From: Novosphingobium sp.
GTDB taxonomy: Bacteria; Pseudomonadota; Alphaproteobacteria; Sphingomonadales; Sphingomonadaceae
NCBI GenBank assembly: GCA_017745295.1
Contig: JAGHZR010000023.1
Span: 1 to 64,000 of the forward strand
Direction: 5' to 3'
Length of the DNA: 64,000 bases
The notes under the pieces were generated by a model. It had not been told where the DNA came from. It was given only the letters and a program-made list of their open reading frames with translations, and did no database searches. This document shows positions 43,810 through 52,119 of the stretch, piece after piece. Position 1 is the stretch's first letter. The number at the start of each line of letters is the position of its first letter. The position numbers and the translations under genes are program-made.

Positions 43810-45084
43810 ATGAACGCACCCTGGAAATCCGGCGGTCCCGGCAGCCGCGACCAGTTCGCCGCCTATATGTGCGACGAAGCCTCGCTCGACGTGCTGCGCC
43901 CGATCGCGCTCGAAATGGGCTGGCAGCCGGAGAAGTGCAACAAGGGCGGGCTGCGCAATGCCGTCCAGTCGCTGTCGATCTCCGCCAGCCCGAACATCCT
44001 GCTCGTCGATCTTTCGGAAAGCGGCGATCCGCTGAACGACATCAACGCGCTGGCCGAAGTCTGCGAGCCGGGCACGGTCGTCATTGCGGTCGGCCAGGTC
44101 AACGACGTGCGGCTCTACCGCGACCTGCTGGCCAGCGGCATCCACGATTACCTGCTGAAGCCGCTCTCGCCCGGCACCGTGCGCGACACCCTGGCCCAGG
44201 CCCAGGCGGTGTTCGCCGCGCCGCGCGTGCAGGACGGCGCTGCGGCCAAGTCGCATATCTCGACTGCGGTGATCGGCACGCGCGGCGGTGTCGGCGCCTC
44301 GACGCTGGCGACCTCGCTCGCCTGGCTTTTCAGCGCCGACGACAAGCTGCCGACCGCCCTGCTCGACCTCGACATCCATTTCGGCACCGGCGCACTCTGC
44401 CTCGACCTCGAACCGGGCCGCGGCCTCACCGACGCGATCGAGAACCCCAGCCGCATCGACGGCCTGTTCATCGAGCGCGCGATGATCCGCGCCAACGACA
44501 ATCTCGCGATCCTCTCCGCCGAGGCGCCGATCGGCACCCCGTTGATGACCGACGGCTCGGCCTTCCTCCAGCTGGAGGAAGAGTTCCGGCATGCCTTCGA
44601 GATGACCGTGATCGACATGCCGCGCAACATGCTGATCAACTTCCCGCAGCTGGTCGCCAACGTGAACGTGGTGGTGCTGGTGGTCGAACTGACGCTGGCC
44701 TCGGCGCGCGACGCGATCCGCATGCTGTCCTGGCTCAAGACCCATGCCGCCCACGCCCGCGTGATCGTGGTCGCCAACAAGGTCCAGCCGAGCCTCGCCG
44801 AAATCACCAAGGCCGATTTCGAGGCCTCGATCGAGGCCTCGCTGCAACTTTCGATCCCCTACGACCTCAAGGCCGCATCGATGGCCGCGAAGCTCGGCCA
44901 GACCTTTGCCGACACCAACCGCAGCAACCGCGCGGGCGCGGCCATGCGCGATCTCTCCCGCCTGATCCTTGAGGAAACCAGCAGCCTTGCAAGCGCAGCC
45001 GCCGTCAAGCCCTCGCTGCTCGGCAAGCTCGACCTCAAGGCCTTCATGGGCAAAGCCGCGAAGAAGGAAGCCGCGCCCCGCTGA
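43810..45084 (+). CDS. cpaE: Tad pilus localisation protein CpaE (ParA/MinD-like, altered P-loop)
   Basis: A 424-residue cytoplasmic protein: N-terminal receiver-like domain (ILLVDLSESGDPLNDINAL ... HDYLLKPLSPGTV) and C-terminal ParA/MinD-like ATPase domain. CpaE positions the Tad machine. The deviant Walker A reads TRGGVGAST, so both lysines of the KGGxGKT consensus are replaced (Arg, Ala); the switch DLDIHFGTGALCLDLEP and VIDMPRNM are kept. ATP hydrolysis may be weak or absent, which fits CpaE acting as a scaffold in some species. The next gene is tadB, not cpaF. Confidence 0.94.
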   Translation: MNAPWKSGGPGSRDQFAAYMCDEASLDVLRPIALEMGWQPEKCNKGGLRNAVQSLSISASPNILLVDLSESGDPLNDINALAEVCEPGTVVIAVGQVNDVRLYRDLLASGIHDYLLKPLSPGTVRDTLAQAQAVFAAPRVQDGAAAKSHISTAVIGTRGGVGASTLATSLAWLFSADDKLPTALLDLDIHFGTGALCLDLEPGRGLTDAIENPSRIDGLFIERAMIRANDNLAILSAEAPIGTPLMTDGSAFLQLEEEFRHAFEMTVIDMPRNMLINFPQLVANVNVVVLVVELTLASARDAIRMLSWLKTHAAHARVIVVANKVQPSLAEITKADFEASIEASLQLSIPYDLKAASMAAKLGQTFADTNRSNRAGAAMRDLSRLILEETSSLASAAAVKPSLLGKLDLKAFMGKAAKKEAAPR

Positions 45085-45112
45085 GGGCGCGCATGGGCCT
45101 CGGGAGTCGGCG

Positions 45113-46084
45113 ATGAACATGATGCAGCTTCTGCTGGTGGCGGTCGGCCTGCTGAGCGTGGCGGCGCTGGTCTGGACCGCCTTTGCCGGTCCCTCGCCCG
45201 CCAAGGAATCGACGCGGCGGCTCAAGTCCGTCCGCTATCGCCATTCGCAGAGCACCACCGACCGGGTCGAGGCGCAGATGCGCAAGGCCGTCGCCGCGCG
45301 TCGTCCCAAGGTTCACAAGATCGCCGGTTCCGGCTCGCGCATTGATGCGCTGGCGCTGCGCCTGCACCGTTCGGGCGCCAGCTGGACGCTCAATCGCTAC
45401 CTCTCGGTTTCGGCGGGCGTCGGCGTCGCAGTCTTCCTGCTCACGCTGCTCAAGACCGGCGCCCTGCTGCTCGCGCTGGCCTTCGCCCTGTTCGTCGGCC
45501 TCGGCATTCCGCATTTCTTGCTGAACAAGATGATCGCGCGGCGCACCAATGCCTTCAACGGCAAGTTTCCCGACGCCATCGAACTGCTGGTGCGCGGCCT
45601 GCGCTCCGGCCTGCCGGTAACCGAGACGCTGGGCGTCGTCGCCAAGGAAGTGCCCGGCCCGGTTGGCGAGGAATTCAAGCTCGTCACCGAACGCATCAAG
45701 ATCGGCAAGACCATGGAGGACGCCCTCCAGGAAACCGCTGACCGCCTCGACATTCCGGAATTCAACTTCTTCTGCATCACGCTCGCCATCCAGCGCGAGA
45801 CCGGCGGCAACCTCGCGGAGACGCTGGCGAACCTGTCCGACGTGCTGCGCAAGCGCTCGCAGATGAAGCTCAAGATCCGCGCGATGAGTTCGGAATCCAA
45901 GGCTTCCGCCTATATCGTCGGCGCCCTGCCGTTCATCGTCTTCTTCATGATCTGGTGGATCAACCCCGGCTACATCGGCAAGTTCTTCACCGACGACCGC
46001 CTGACCGTGGCGGGCCTCGGCGGCGCGATCTGGATGGGGATCGGCGCCTTCATCATGGCCAAGATGGTCAGCTTCGAGATCTGA
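45113..46084 (+). CDS. tadB: Tad inner-membrane platform protein TadB
   Basis: A 323-residue T2SS-F-family platform protein. Membrane helices at the N-terminus (residues 3-25), at about 95-140, and two near the C-terminus (SAYIVGALPFIVFFMIWWI; GGAIWMGIGAFIMA). The F-domain signature is RRTNAFNGKFPDAIELLVRGLRSG, then ETGGNLAETLANLSDVLRKR. The ATG at 45113 has GGGAG upstream. Starts 28 bp after cpaE. Confidence 0.95.
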   Translation: MNMMQLLLVAVGLLSVAALVWTAFAGPSPAKESTRRLKSVRYRHSQSTTDRVEAQMRKAVAARRPKVHKIAGSGSRIDALALRLHRSGASWTLNRYLSVSAGVGVAVFLLTLLKTGALLLALAFALFVGLGIPHFLLNKMIARRTNAFNGKFPDAIELLVRGLRSGLPVTETLGVVAKEVPGPVGEEFKLVTERIKIGKTMEDALQETADRLDIPEFNFFCITLAIQRETGGNLAETLANLSDVLRKRSQMKLKIRAMSSESKASAYIVGALPFIVFFMIWWINPGYIGKFFTDDRLTVAGLGGAIWMGIGAFIMAKMVSFEI

Positions 46085-46093
46085 GCGAGAGAC

Positions 46094-47107
46094 ATGCCAG
46101 AGCAACCCGCCGGTCCCACCCTTCTCGGTTTCGACGTCATCTTCGTCGGCACGCTGCTGGCGATGGTCGCCGCCGCTGCGGTAATGCTGGCGATCTATGC
46201 CGCTGTGACCGTGCGCGACCCGATGGCCAAGCGCGTGAAAGCGCTGAACCAGCGCCGTGAGGCGCTCAAGGCCGGGATCGCCGCCGCGCCGCGCAAGCGC
46301 CAGAGCGTCGTGCGCCGCAACGAGACGACCGATCGCATGGGCGCCTTCCTGGGTGGACTGAAAGTGCTTCAGGACAGCCAGCTGCGCGTCATCGAGCAGA
46401 AGCTGGCGCAGGCGGGCATCCGCAACAAGGAATGGGCGGTCGCGGTCGTCTTCGCCCGTCTCGTCGCCCCGATCGTGATGGGCGGCATGGCGGCGCTGGT
46501 GATCTACGGGATCGACTATTTCCCGCAGTGGGGCAGCTTCAAGAAGTTCATGGGCTTCGCGGCGATGCTGATCGCCGGCTACAAGGGCCCGGATATCTTC
46601 ATCAAGAACATGATCACCAAGCGCACCCATGCGCTCCGCAAGGGCCTGCCGGACGCGCTCGACCTGCTGGTGATCTGCGCCGAAGCGGGCCTGACCGTCG
46701 ACGCCGCTTTCGACCGCGTCGCCCGCGAACTCGGCCGCGCCTATCCGGAACTGGGCGAGGAATTCTCGCTGACCTCGATCGAGCTTTCGTTCCTTACCGA
46801 GCGGCGTCAGGCCTTCGAGAACCTGGCTTACCGCGTCGATCTCGATGCGATGCGCGGGGTCGTCACCACGATGATCCAGACCGAGCGCTACGGCACCCCG
46901 CTTGCCTCGGCGCTGCGCGTGCTCTCGGCGGAATTCCGCAACGAGCGCATGATGCGCGCCGAGGAAAAGGCCGCGCGCCTGCCCGCAATCATGACCGTGC
47001 CGCTGATCCTGTTCATCCTGCCGACGCTGTTCGTGGTCATCCTCGGTCCGGCAGCCTGCTCGATCGGGGACGCCTTCTCAAACGGGGGGCCAGGAGCGGC
47101 GGAATAG
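46094..47107 (+). CDS. tadC: Tad inner-membrane platform protein TadC
   Basis: A 337-residue partner of TadB, also of the T2SS-F family: helix at residues 12-38, two helices around 115-165, F-domain HALRKGLPDALDLLVICAEAGLTVD and MIQTERYGTPLASALRVLS, and C-terminal helix IMTVPLILFILPTLFVVILG. 9 bp after tadB. Last gene of the Tad run; convergent with the membrane protein gene at 47139. No tadD, tadE, tadF or tadG follows. Confidence 0.95.
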   Translation: MPEQPAGPTLLGFDVIFVGTLLAMVAAAAVMLAIYAAVTVRDPMAKRVKALNQRREALKAGIAAAPRKRQSVVRRNETTDRMGAFLGGLKVLQDSQLRVIEQKLAQAGIRNKEWAVAVVFARLVAPIVMGGMAALVIYGIDYFPQWGSFKKFMGFAAMLIAGYKGPDIFIKNMITKRTHALRKGLPDALDLLVICAEAGLTVDAAFDRVARELGRAYPELGEEFSLTSIELSFLTERRQAFENLAYRVDLDAMRGVVTTMIQTERYGTPLASALRVLSAEFRNERMMRAEEKAARLPAIMTVPLILFILPTLFVVILGPAACSIGDAFSNGGPGAAE

Positions 47108-47138
47108 GCATCTCCCACTTCGCCGCCTTCCCCCAATT

Positions 47139-48578
47139 CTATTGCCGAGGAACGTAGACCACCACGCCGTCCGGGCCGCGATAGATCCGCTGCCAGCGCC
47201 GCGAGCGGGCCAGTTCCCCGGCCAGCGGCGCATTGTGCTCTTCCTGGATCACGAAAGCGGCGGGGTGCCACTTGGCAATCACGTCGACGAGCGGCACGTA
47301 ACCGTTCTCGATCCCGCCGTTGTACTGCCACTCCTCGCGCGCATAGCGATAGTAGCGACCATCGTAGGCCACGCGCCAGTGCGGCCATCCGGCATCGATG
47401 ACGGCGCCGCCGAACGGGAAATCGGCGTAGACGGTGCCGCGAACGCCCTGCTTCTTGAGATAGGCGACCGCGCCGAGCGGGATGTTCGGCGCGAAATGGG
47501 TCGGCACCAGGAACGGCATCGCCACGCCGACGAGAACTACCGCGGCGATCGTCAGCCTGCGCGTGTCCCCAATTTCGGCATCGATACTTTCACCAAAGCG
47601 CCCCGCCGCGCGCGCGACGACCGGCACCATGGCAACCGCCCAGAACAGCACGAAACGATAGGCCGTGGCTGTCAGGATGAACAGCGCCAGCGCCACCAGA
47701 AGCTCGGCAGGATCGACGCGTCGAGCCTTGCGCGCCAGCAGAAGCAGCGCGGCAAGCACCGTCATCAGCACCGGCACGGCGTTGAGCCAGTTCCCCTCGA
47801 TCCACAGCGGACGCCATTCGCTGGCGCCGATGGCGAGGCTCATCTCGGCATTGGTGGCGGAGATCGCCAGCACCGAAAAACCGTCCGGCGTCGCGAACAT
47901 CGCCGCCGCCGCCACGACCGTCAGGACCGCCGAGGCTATCGGCAAGGCCCGGCGACGATCGCGCAGCCATGCGAGGCCGCCCGCCGCCGTATGCAGACCC
48001 AGCGCCAGAACGCCGACACTGACCGAGGGATGAAGGTTCTGCCACAGCACCAGCAGCGGCGCGCCAAGCGCGATCGTCGCCGCCGTCCGCAAGTTCAGTC
48101 GTTGCAATGCCAGCAGCAGGCCGAAGCACAGTGCGGCATAGCTCTGGGGCCGAATGCTGGCGGTCGGCAAGGCGGCAGCGAAAGCGAGGACAAGCGCCAG
48201 GGCGACCGCCCCCCGCGAAGCACCGCGCCAACGGCAGGCCGCTGCAACCGCCCAGAATCCGCCGAGCCAGCACAGCGCATCATAGACCCGCAAGGCCCCC
48301 CAGCCGCCGTGGCTGCGCACGAAGGCCATGCTCGCCTGCGCCAGCCAGCCGACGGCGGGAAGCGGCTCTCCGAGATGAAGCGCGGCAAACGGCTCGCGCC
48401 AGACCGGGCCGCCGCGATCGAGAATGATCTCGCCCAGCTTGAGTTGCCAGAAGATATCGACGTCCCAGACGCTGCGCAGCAGCAGCGCCGCCAGCATTGC
48501 CGCAGGCACGAGCGCCGGTAGCCAGCGGGCCATTCGCCCGCCCTTTCTCGTTTCAGCGCCTTCGATCCGTCCGCTCAT
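47139..48578 (-). CDS. Polytopic inner-membrane protein, unknown function
   Basis: About 479 residues with roughly ten hydrophobic helices over the first three quarters and a ~110-residue soluble C-terminal domain (GAVAYLKKQGVRGTVYADFPFGG ... VVYVPRQ). The architecture (conserved acidic VDIFWQLKLGEIILD loop after the first helix, WNEPF-like loop, soluble C-terminal part) resembles membrane glycosyltransferases, but no diagnostic motif was recognised. ATGs at 48578 and 48533 are both possible starts; 48578 has GGGGGA upstream. Convergent with tadC, 31 bp apart. Confidence 0.72.
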   Translation of the reverse strand: MSGRIEGAETRKGGRMARWLPALVPAAMLAALLLRSVWDVDIFWQLKLGEIILDRGGPVWREPFAALHLGEPLPAVGWLAQASMAFVRSHGGWGALRVYDALCWLGGFWAVAAACRWRGASRGAVALALVLAFAAALPTASIRPQSYAALCFGLLLALQRLNLRTAATIALGAPLLVLWQNLHPSVSVGVLALGLHTAAGGLAWLRDRRRALPIASAVLTVVAAAAMFATPDGFSVLAISATNAEMSLAIGASEWRPLWIEGNWLNAVPVLMTVLAALLLLARKARRVDPAELLVALALFILTATAYRFVLFWAVAMVPVVARAAGRFGESIDAEIGDTRRLTIAAVVLVGVAMPFLVPTHFAPNIPLGAVAYLKKQGVRGTVYADFPFGGAVIDAGWPHWRVAYDGRYYRYAREEWQYNGGIENGYVPLVDVIAKWHPAAFVIQEEHNAPLAGELARSRRWQRIYRGPDGVVVYVPRQ

Positions 48579-48723
48579 TCTGTCCCCCGGAGCCCATGCG
48601 CCAGCCTTCGGCAGAAGTCTCCGCGTCCGGCCCTTGCTTCCCCAGCCCGGAGGACTCTGCAAGCCCTCCGCGCCGGAAACCCGCCCGGAAACGGGGATAA
48701 TTGCGCCGGAACTCAGCAGCGCA

Positions 48724-49332
48724 TCAGTAGCCCATCAGGCTGAGCACTTCCTTGCGGCTGCGCTCGTCGTCGAGGAACGTGCCCATCATGCGGCTGGTGA
48801 TCATGCTCACGCCCGGCGTGCGCACGCCGCGCGCGGTCATACAGGCATGGCTGGCCTCGATCACCACGGCCACGCCCTGCGGCTGGAGATGATCCCAGAT
48901 GCACTGCGCCACTTCGGCGGTCAGGCGCTCCTGGATCTGGAGGCGACGCGCGAAACCGTGCAGCACGCGGGCCAGCTTCGAGATACCGACGACATGGTCC
49001 TTCGGCAGATAGGCGATCGCCGCCTTGCCGATGATCGGGGCCATATGATGCTCGCAGTGCGACTGGAACGGGATATCCTTCAGCAGCACGACTTCGTTAT
49101 AGCCGCCCACTTCCTCGAACACGCGGCTGAGATGTACCGCCGGGTCCTCGCCATAGCCCTGGCAATATTCCTTCCACGCACGCGCCACGCGCTTGGGCGT
49201 GTCGAGCAGCCCTTCGCGCGACGGATCGTCACCGGCCCATTCGATCAGCGTGCGAATCGCGTCCTGAACGTGTTCGGGGACGGCCGGCTTGCCCAGCGGG
49301 TTGTCCTCGTCGGGACCGTCTAGGCTGCTCAT
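48724..49332 (-). CDS. folE: GTP cyclohydrolase I
   Basis: Converts GTP to dihydroneopterin triphosphate, the first step of folate/pterin synthesis. 202 residues with DTPKRVARAWKEY, the zinc-binding PFQSHCEHHMAPIIGKAAIAYLP, GISKLARVLHGFARRLQIQE and ASHACMTARGVR (second zinc-ligand Cys). Its start codon overlaps the stop of the PLD-family gene by 4 bp (ATGA), so the two are translationally coupled. Confidence 0.98.
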   Translation of the reverse strand: MSSLDGPDEDNPLGKPAVPEHVQDAIRTLIEWAGDDPSREGLLDTPKRVARAWKEYCQGYGEDPAVHLSRVFEEVGGYNEVVLLKDIPFQSHCEHHMAPIIGKAAIAYLPKDHVVGISKLARVLHGFARRLQIQERLTAEVAQCIWDHLQPQGVAVVIEASHACMTARGVRTPGVSMITSRMMGTFLDDERSRKEVLSLMGY

Positions 49333-50855
49333 CCCTTCTTACTCCTTCGCAATCTGTCCATGAGGCGCAGCCGCATGAGCTGCCCCTTGCGGCGGAAGAG
49401 ACCGCGCCGCTCGATCGGCTCGAACATCTCACCGGGACGTTCCGGATCGAGCAGAGCACTTTCACCGAGCGCTCTTTCAGCTTCGGACAGATGTTTCAAG
49501 GGCAAGGGTTCGAGATGTTTGCCCGAAGGCACAAGGCTTTCTATGGCGCCGAGCATGGAACCTTGGCGATCCAGCGCCGCGACGATGGTTTCCTCGCTTA
49601 CGCCGCAGTGCTCGGCCAGCAGGCGATGGCGCAGCCCGGTGATCGCCGGGGAGACATGGCTATTGGCCGGGCGCGCCGCATCGATGAAGACGTCACACTC
49701 GGAATCGAGCCCCATCGAACGGTTGTTCATGTTGGCCGAGCCCACCCGCAGGATCTCATCGTCGACGATCATCAGCTTGGCATGGACGTAGATCGGCGTG
49801 CCGTCCGAGGCGACCGGATAGAATATCCGGAAGCGCCCGGCATGGTCGGCATCGTTCAGCGTGCGCACGAGTTCGACCCGCGCCGTGTCCATCGCAATCT
49901 GCTCCAGCCAGCCATCGGCGGTAAGCGGGTTGATGATGACGAACTCGGGCGGATCGTCTTCCAGCAGGCGCTCGCAGATCGCCTCGGCTATCGCCCTCGA
50001 GGCGAAATACTGCGTTTCGGCATAGACGAACCGTTTCGCCCGCCGGATCTGCTCGACGAAGAGTTCCTCGATCTCGCTGACTTGCGGACAGTCGCCATAT
50101 TCCGCGCGAGTGCGGGCAATGCCGATCTCGACGTTCTCGAACTCGGCCCTCAGACCGTCGGGCCAGGGGCTGAAGTCCTGCGGAGCACAAGGCGCCAGCT
50201 CGGCCCCGCCCGCGACCTTCCAGCGCTCACGCCCGAGATCGCCCAGCGCCGCCGCGACTTCGCCTTCCATCACCATCGTCACGTCGTGCCAGGGGCCGTA
50301 GAGCCTGCCGGTCGGTCGACGACGCCGGGTGTCGTTCGGCAAGTGGTCGGGCGTGTCCCAGCGGTCGGAGGTCATGTCGATCCCACCGCAGGCCGCGAAG
50401 ACATCGTCGATCACCACGATCTTCTGGTGATGGCTGCATCCCACCGGGTGGGCGGCGTCGAACTTGAAGTCGATTCGCTTGCGCAAGGCCCAACGCACGA
50501 GGTCGATCAGCATCGTCCCGCGACGCAGCGACTTCATCAACGAGAGGTTCCACTTGAGCAGCAGGATCTCCAGCCGCGGGTTGCTCTGGACGAGATAGAC
50601 GATGAAAGACCCGAGCCGCGCCGGAAACCGCTTGCGCCGTCCGCGCTGCCACCATCGCCGCCCTTCCGAAAGCAGGATGCGCGAATCGAAATCCCAGCCG
50701 ATCATGAAGATGCGCTGCTGCGCATCCTCCATGATCCCGCGCATCAGCTCGAAATAGTCCGCCGCGTCGATCACCACATAGGCGCGCTTCGCCATGGCGT
50801 AGCGCCAGACCGATGGCGACACCCCTCGTTCGCCGTTAGCCGATTCCTGTATCAT
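49329..50855 (-). CDS. Phospholipase D-family protein (cardiolipin synthase-like)
   Basis: A 508-residue PLD-superfamily enzyme with two HKD catalytic motifs: HHQKIVVIDD (HxKxxxxD) near residue 140 and HAKLMIVDDEILRVGSANMNNRSM near residue 355. No clear membrane helices, unlike classical Cls, so a phosphatidyltransferase or phospholipase acting at the membrane surface is likely. An in-frame ATG at residue 21 (MAKRAYVVID) is another possible start. Overlaps folE by 4 bp. Confidence 0.9.
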   Translation of the reverse strand: MIQESANGERGVSPSVWRYAMAKRAYVVIDAADYFELMRGIMEDAQQRIFMIGWDFDSRILLSEGRRWWQRGRRKRFPARLGSFIVYLVQSNPRLEILLLKWNLSLMKSLRRGTMLIDLVRWALRKRIDFKFDAAHPVGCSHHQKIVVIDDVFAACGGIDMTSDRWDTPDHLPNDTRRRRPTGRLYGPWHDVTMVMEGEVAAALGDLGRERWKVAGGAELAPCAPQDFSPWPDGLRAEFENVEIGIARTRAEYGDCPQVSEIEELFVEQIRRAKRFVYAETQYFASRAIAEAICERLLEDDPPEFVIINPLTADGWLEQIAMDTARVELVRTLNDADHAGRFRIFYPVASDGTPIYVHAKLMIVDDEILRVGSANMNNRSMGLDSECDVFIDAARPANSHVSPAITGLRHRLLAEHCGVSEETIVAALDRQGSMLGAIESLVPSGKHLEPLPLKHLSEAERALGESALLDPERPGEMFEPIERRGLFRRKGQLMRLRLMDRLRRSKKG

Positions 50856-51252
50856 TACCCGCCTTGCTGAAGCACCCGTTGCAGCGGATCAAGCATTCAG
50901 ATGAACGAGGGTTCCCTCCCCCATTTGTCTGACGGATGGCACAGCCTGCCGCCACGCTGGACGCGAACTGGCGGATTTCCGCCATTTCATCGCGAAAAAG
51001 CGCCATTTTGGCGGTTGATCCGGCACCATTCAGGGGCCATTCCGTTTCGCGTGTGCAACATGCACCGTTAACCCCGCTCCTTCTTGTCGCATGAGATGCG
51101 GAGCGGGATTTTCCGACTTTCGGGTCGGAACAAACAGTCCGGGTCGTGACTTTTCCGGACCACCATTCACGCTTCCGCACGTGCGACTGCGTGTCGGAAG
51201 CCCCCCGAGCCGGAGGCCGCAACCCGGTCTTCGCATCGAGAAGGAGTACGCC
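50856..51252. other. Intergenic region with hairpin-rich leader
   Basis: 397 bp between divergent genes. The first 200 bp show nothing recognisable. From 51073 to 51201 four stem-loops follow each other, ending about 50 bp before the start codon of the secreted protein at 51253; they are listed as a separate feature. Confidence 0.6.
51073..51201 (+). promoter_or_regulatory. Candidate structured 5' leader with four consecutive stem-loops
   Basis: Perfect complementary arms: H1 51073-51080 / 51100-51107 with an inner GCAT-GAG-ATGC stem, followed by TTTT (terminator-like); H2 TTCCGAC (51111-51117) / GTCGGAA (51124-51130); H3 GTCCGG (51137-51142) / CCGGAC (51155-51160); H4 GCTTCCG (51171-51177) / CGGAAGC (51195-51201) with inner CACG/CGTG. 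H1 with its T-run could be an attenuator. No known riboswitch class was recognised. Confidence 0.45.
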
Positions 51253-51858
51253 ATGAAGAAATCTCTCATCGCCGCCGCGATCGCCGCCGCGACCCTGACC
51301 CCGGCTGCCGTCATGGCGCAGGGCACGGCCGCAACCGCTGCCGCCGCACCGACGGTGGGCGCCAAGGTCTATGGCCCCGATGGCTCCGAAGTCGGCACCG
51401 TGGAAGCGGTGCAGAGCGGTGTCGTTACCGTCAACACCGGCACCGCGCGCGCCGGCCTGCCGGTCGCTTCCTTCGCGACGCGTGAAAAGGGCCTGACGAT
51501 CGGCATGAACAAGGCCGACCTCGAAGCTGCCGTGAACGGCGCCAAGGCCGAAAGCAGTGCCGAACTCGCCACCGCCTTCGCCGCCGACAAGCCGATCAAG
51601 AGCAGCGACGGCGTCGTTCTCGGCACCGTCAGCAAGGTCGAGGGCGAGGACGTCTTCGTCACGCTCAGCAACGGCTCGGTGGCGCAGCTCAAGAAGTCTT
51701 ACTTCGGCCTCGGCGCCGACAAGTCGCTGACGTTGGGCATGACTGCCACGGCGTTCAACTCGCAGCTTCAGGCAAGCGCGGGCGGCCAGCCGGGCGCCGA
51801 TGCCCAGGCTGCGCCTTCGGCCACCGCCGGTGCCGCCGCAACGCCCAGCGGCCAGTAA
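51253..51858 (+). CDS. Secreted protein with internal repeat, unknown function
   Basis: A 201-residue exported protein: signal peptide at residues 1-23 (ending VMAQ), then two similar beta-rich units, VGAKVYGPDGSEVGTVEAVQSGVVTVNTG (about 35-63) and IKSSDGVVLGTVSKVEGEDVFVTLSNG (about 115-141), each with the DGxxxGTV turn seen in PRC-barrel-like folds and each followed by an LTIGM/LTLGM strand. The C-terminus is low-complexity Ala/Gln/Gly. The ATG at 51253 has AAGGAG 6 nt upstream. It has its own terminator. Probably a periplasmic or envelope protein; function unknown. Confidence 0.85.
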   Translation: MKKSLIAAAIAAATLTPAAVMAQGTAATAAAAPTVGAKVYGPDGSEVGTVEAVQSGVVTVNTGTARAGLPVASFATREKGLTIGMNKADLEAAVNGAKAESSAELATAFAADKPIKSSDGVVLGTVSKVEGEDVFVTLSNGSVAQLKKSYFGLGADKSLTLGMTATAFNSQLQASAGGQPGADAQAAPSATAGAAATPSGQ

Positions 51859-51881
51859 GCGCCTGTAAAGGCACGAATCGA

Positions 51882-51917
51882 AAAAGGCCGGGAACGCAGC
51901 CGCATTTCCGGCCTTTT
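51882..51917 (+). terminator. Intrinsic terminator of the secreted repeat protein gene
   Basis: AAAAGGCCGG (51882-51891) pairs with CCGGCCTTTT (51908-51917); the stem extends inward by three more pairs. T-rich on the plus strand. Confidence 0.85.
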
Positions 51918-51933
51918 CTTTCAAGCCATGATG

Positions 51934-51995
51934 GCAAGACACACGAAAAGCCCCGCTGGAGCATTGCGCTCTGCGGGGCTTTTCGTGTGTCTTGC
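51934..51995. terminator. Perfect 23-bp bidirectional hairpin between a coding gene and tRNA-Arg
   Basis: Arms 51934-51956 and 51973-51995 are exact complements over 23 bp and include AAAAGCCCCGC / GCGGGGCTTTT; a short GAGC/GCTC stem lies in the 16-nt loop. T-runs on both strands suit termination of the tRNA (minus) and read-through from the plus-strand gene. The near arm ends 3 bp from the tRNA 3' end. Confidence 0.85.
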
Positions 51996-51998
51996 AAG

Positions 51999-52075
51999 TG
52001 GTGCGCCCGGAACGATTCGAACGTCCGACCCTCAGATTCGTAGTCTGATGCTCTATCCAGCTGAGCTACGGGCGC
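51999..52075 (-). tRNA. tRNA-Arg (anticodon ACG)
   Basis: On the minus strand a 77-nt cloverleaf runs from GCGCCCG to CGGGCGCACCA: acceptor stem GCGCCCG/CGGGCGC, D-arm with AGCTCAGCTGGATAGAGC, anticodon stem TCAGA/TCTGA with loop CTACGAA giving anticodon ACG, T-arm with GTTCGAATC. The 3' CCA is encoded. tRNA-Arg(ACG) reads CGN codons after A-to-I editing. Confidence 0.95.
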
Positions 52076-52119
52076 GTTGGAGAGGCGCCAATAGGAGTCG
52101 TTCGCCCTGCCGTCAACGC

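Noticed and set aside
51999..52075. tRNA-Arg as an integration site for a genomic island
   Set aside because: No integrase or repeated tRNA 3' end was found nearby; the neighbours are ordinary chromosomal genes.
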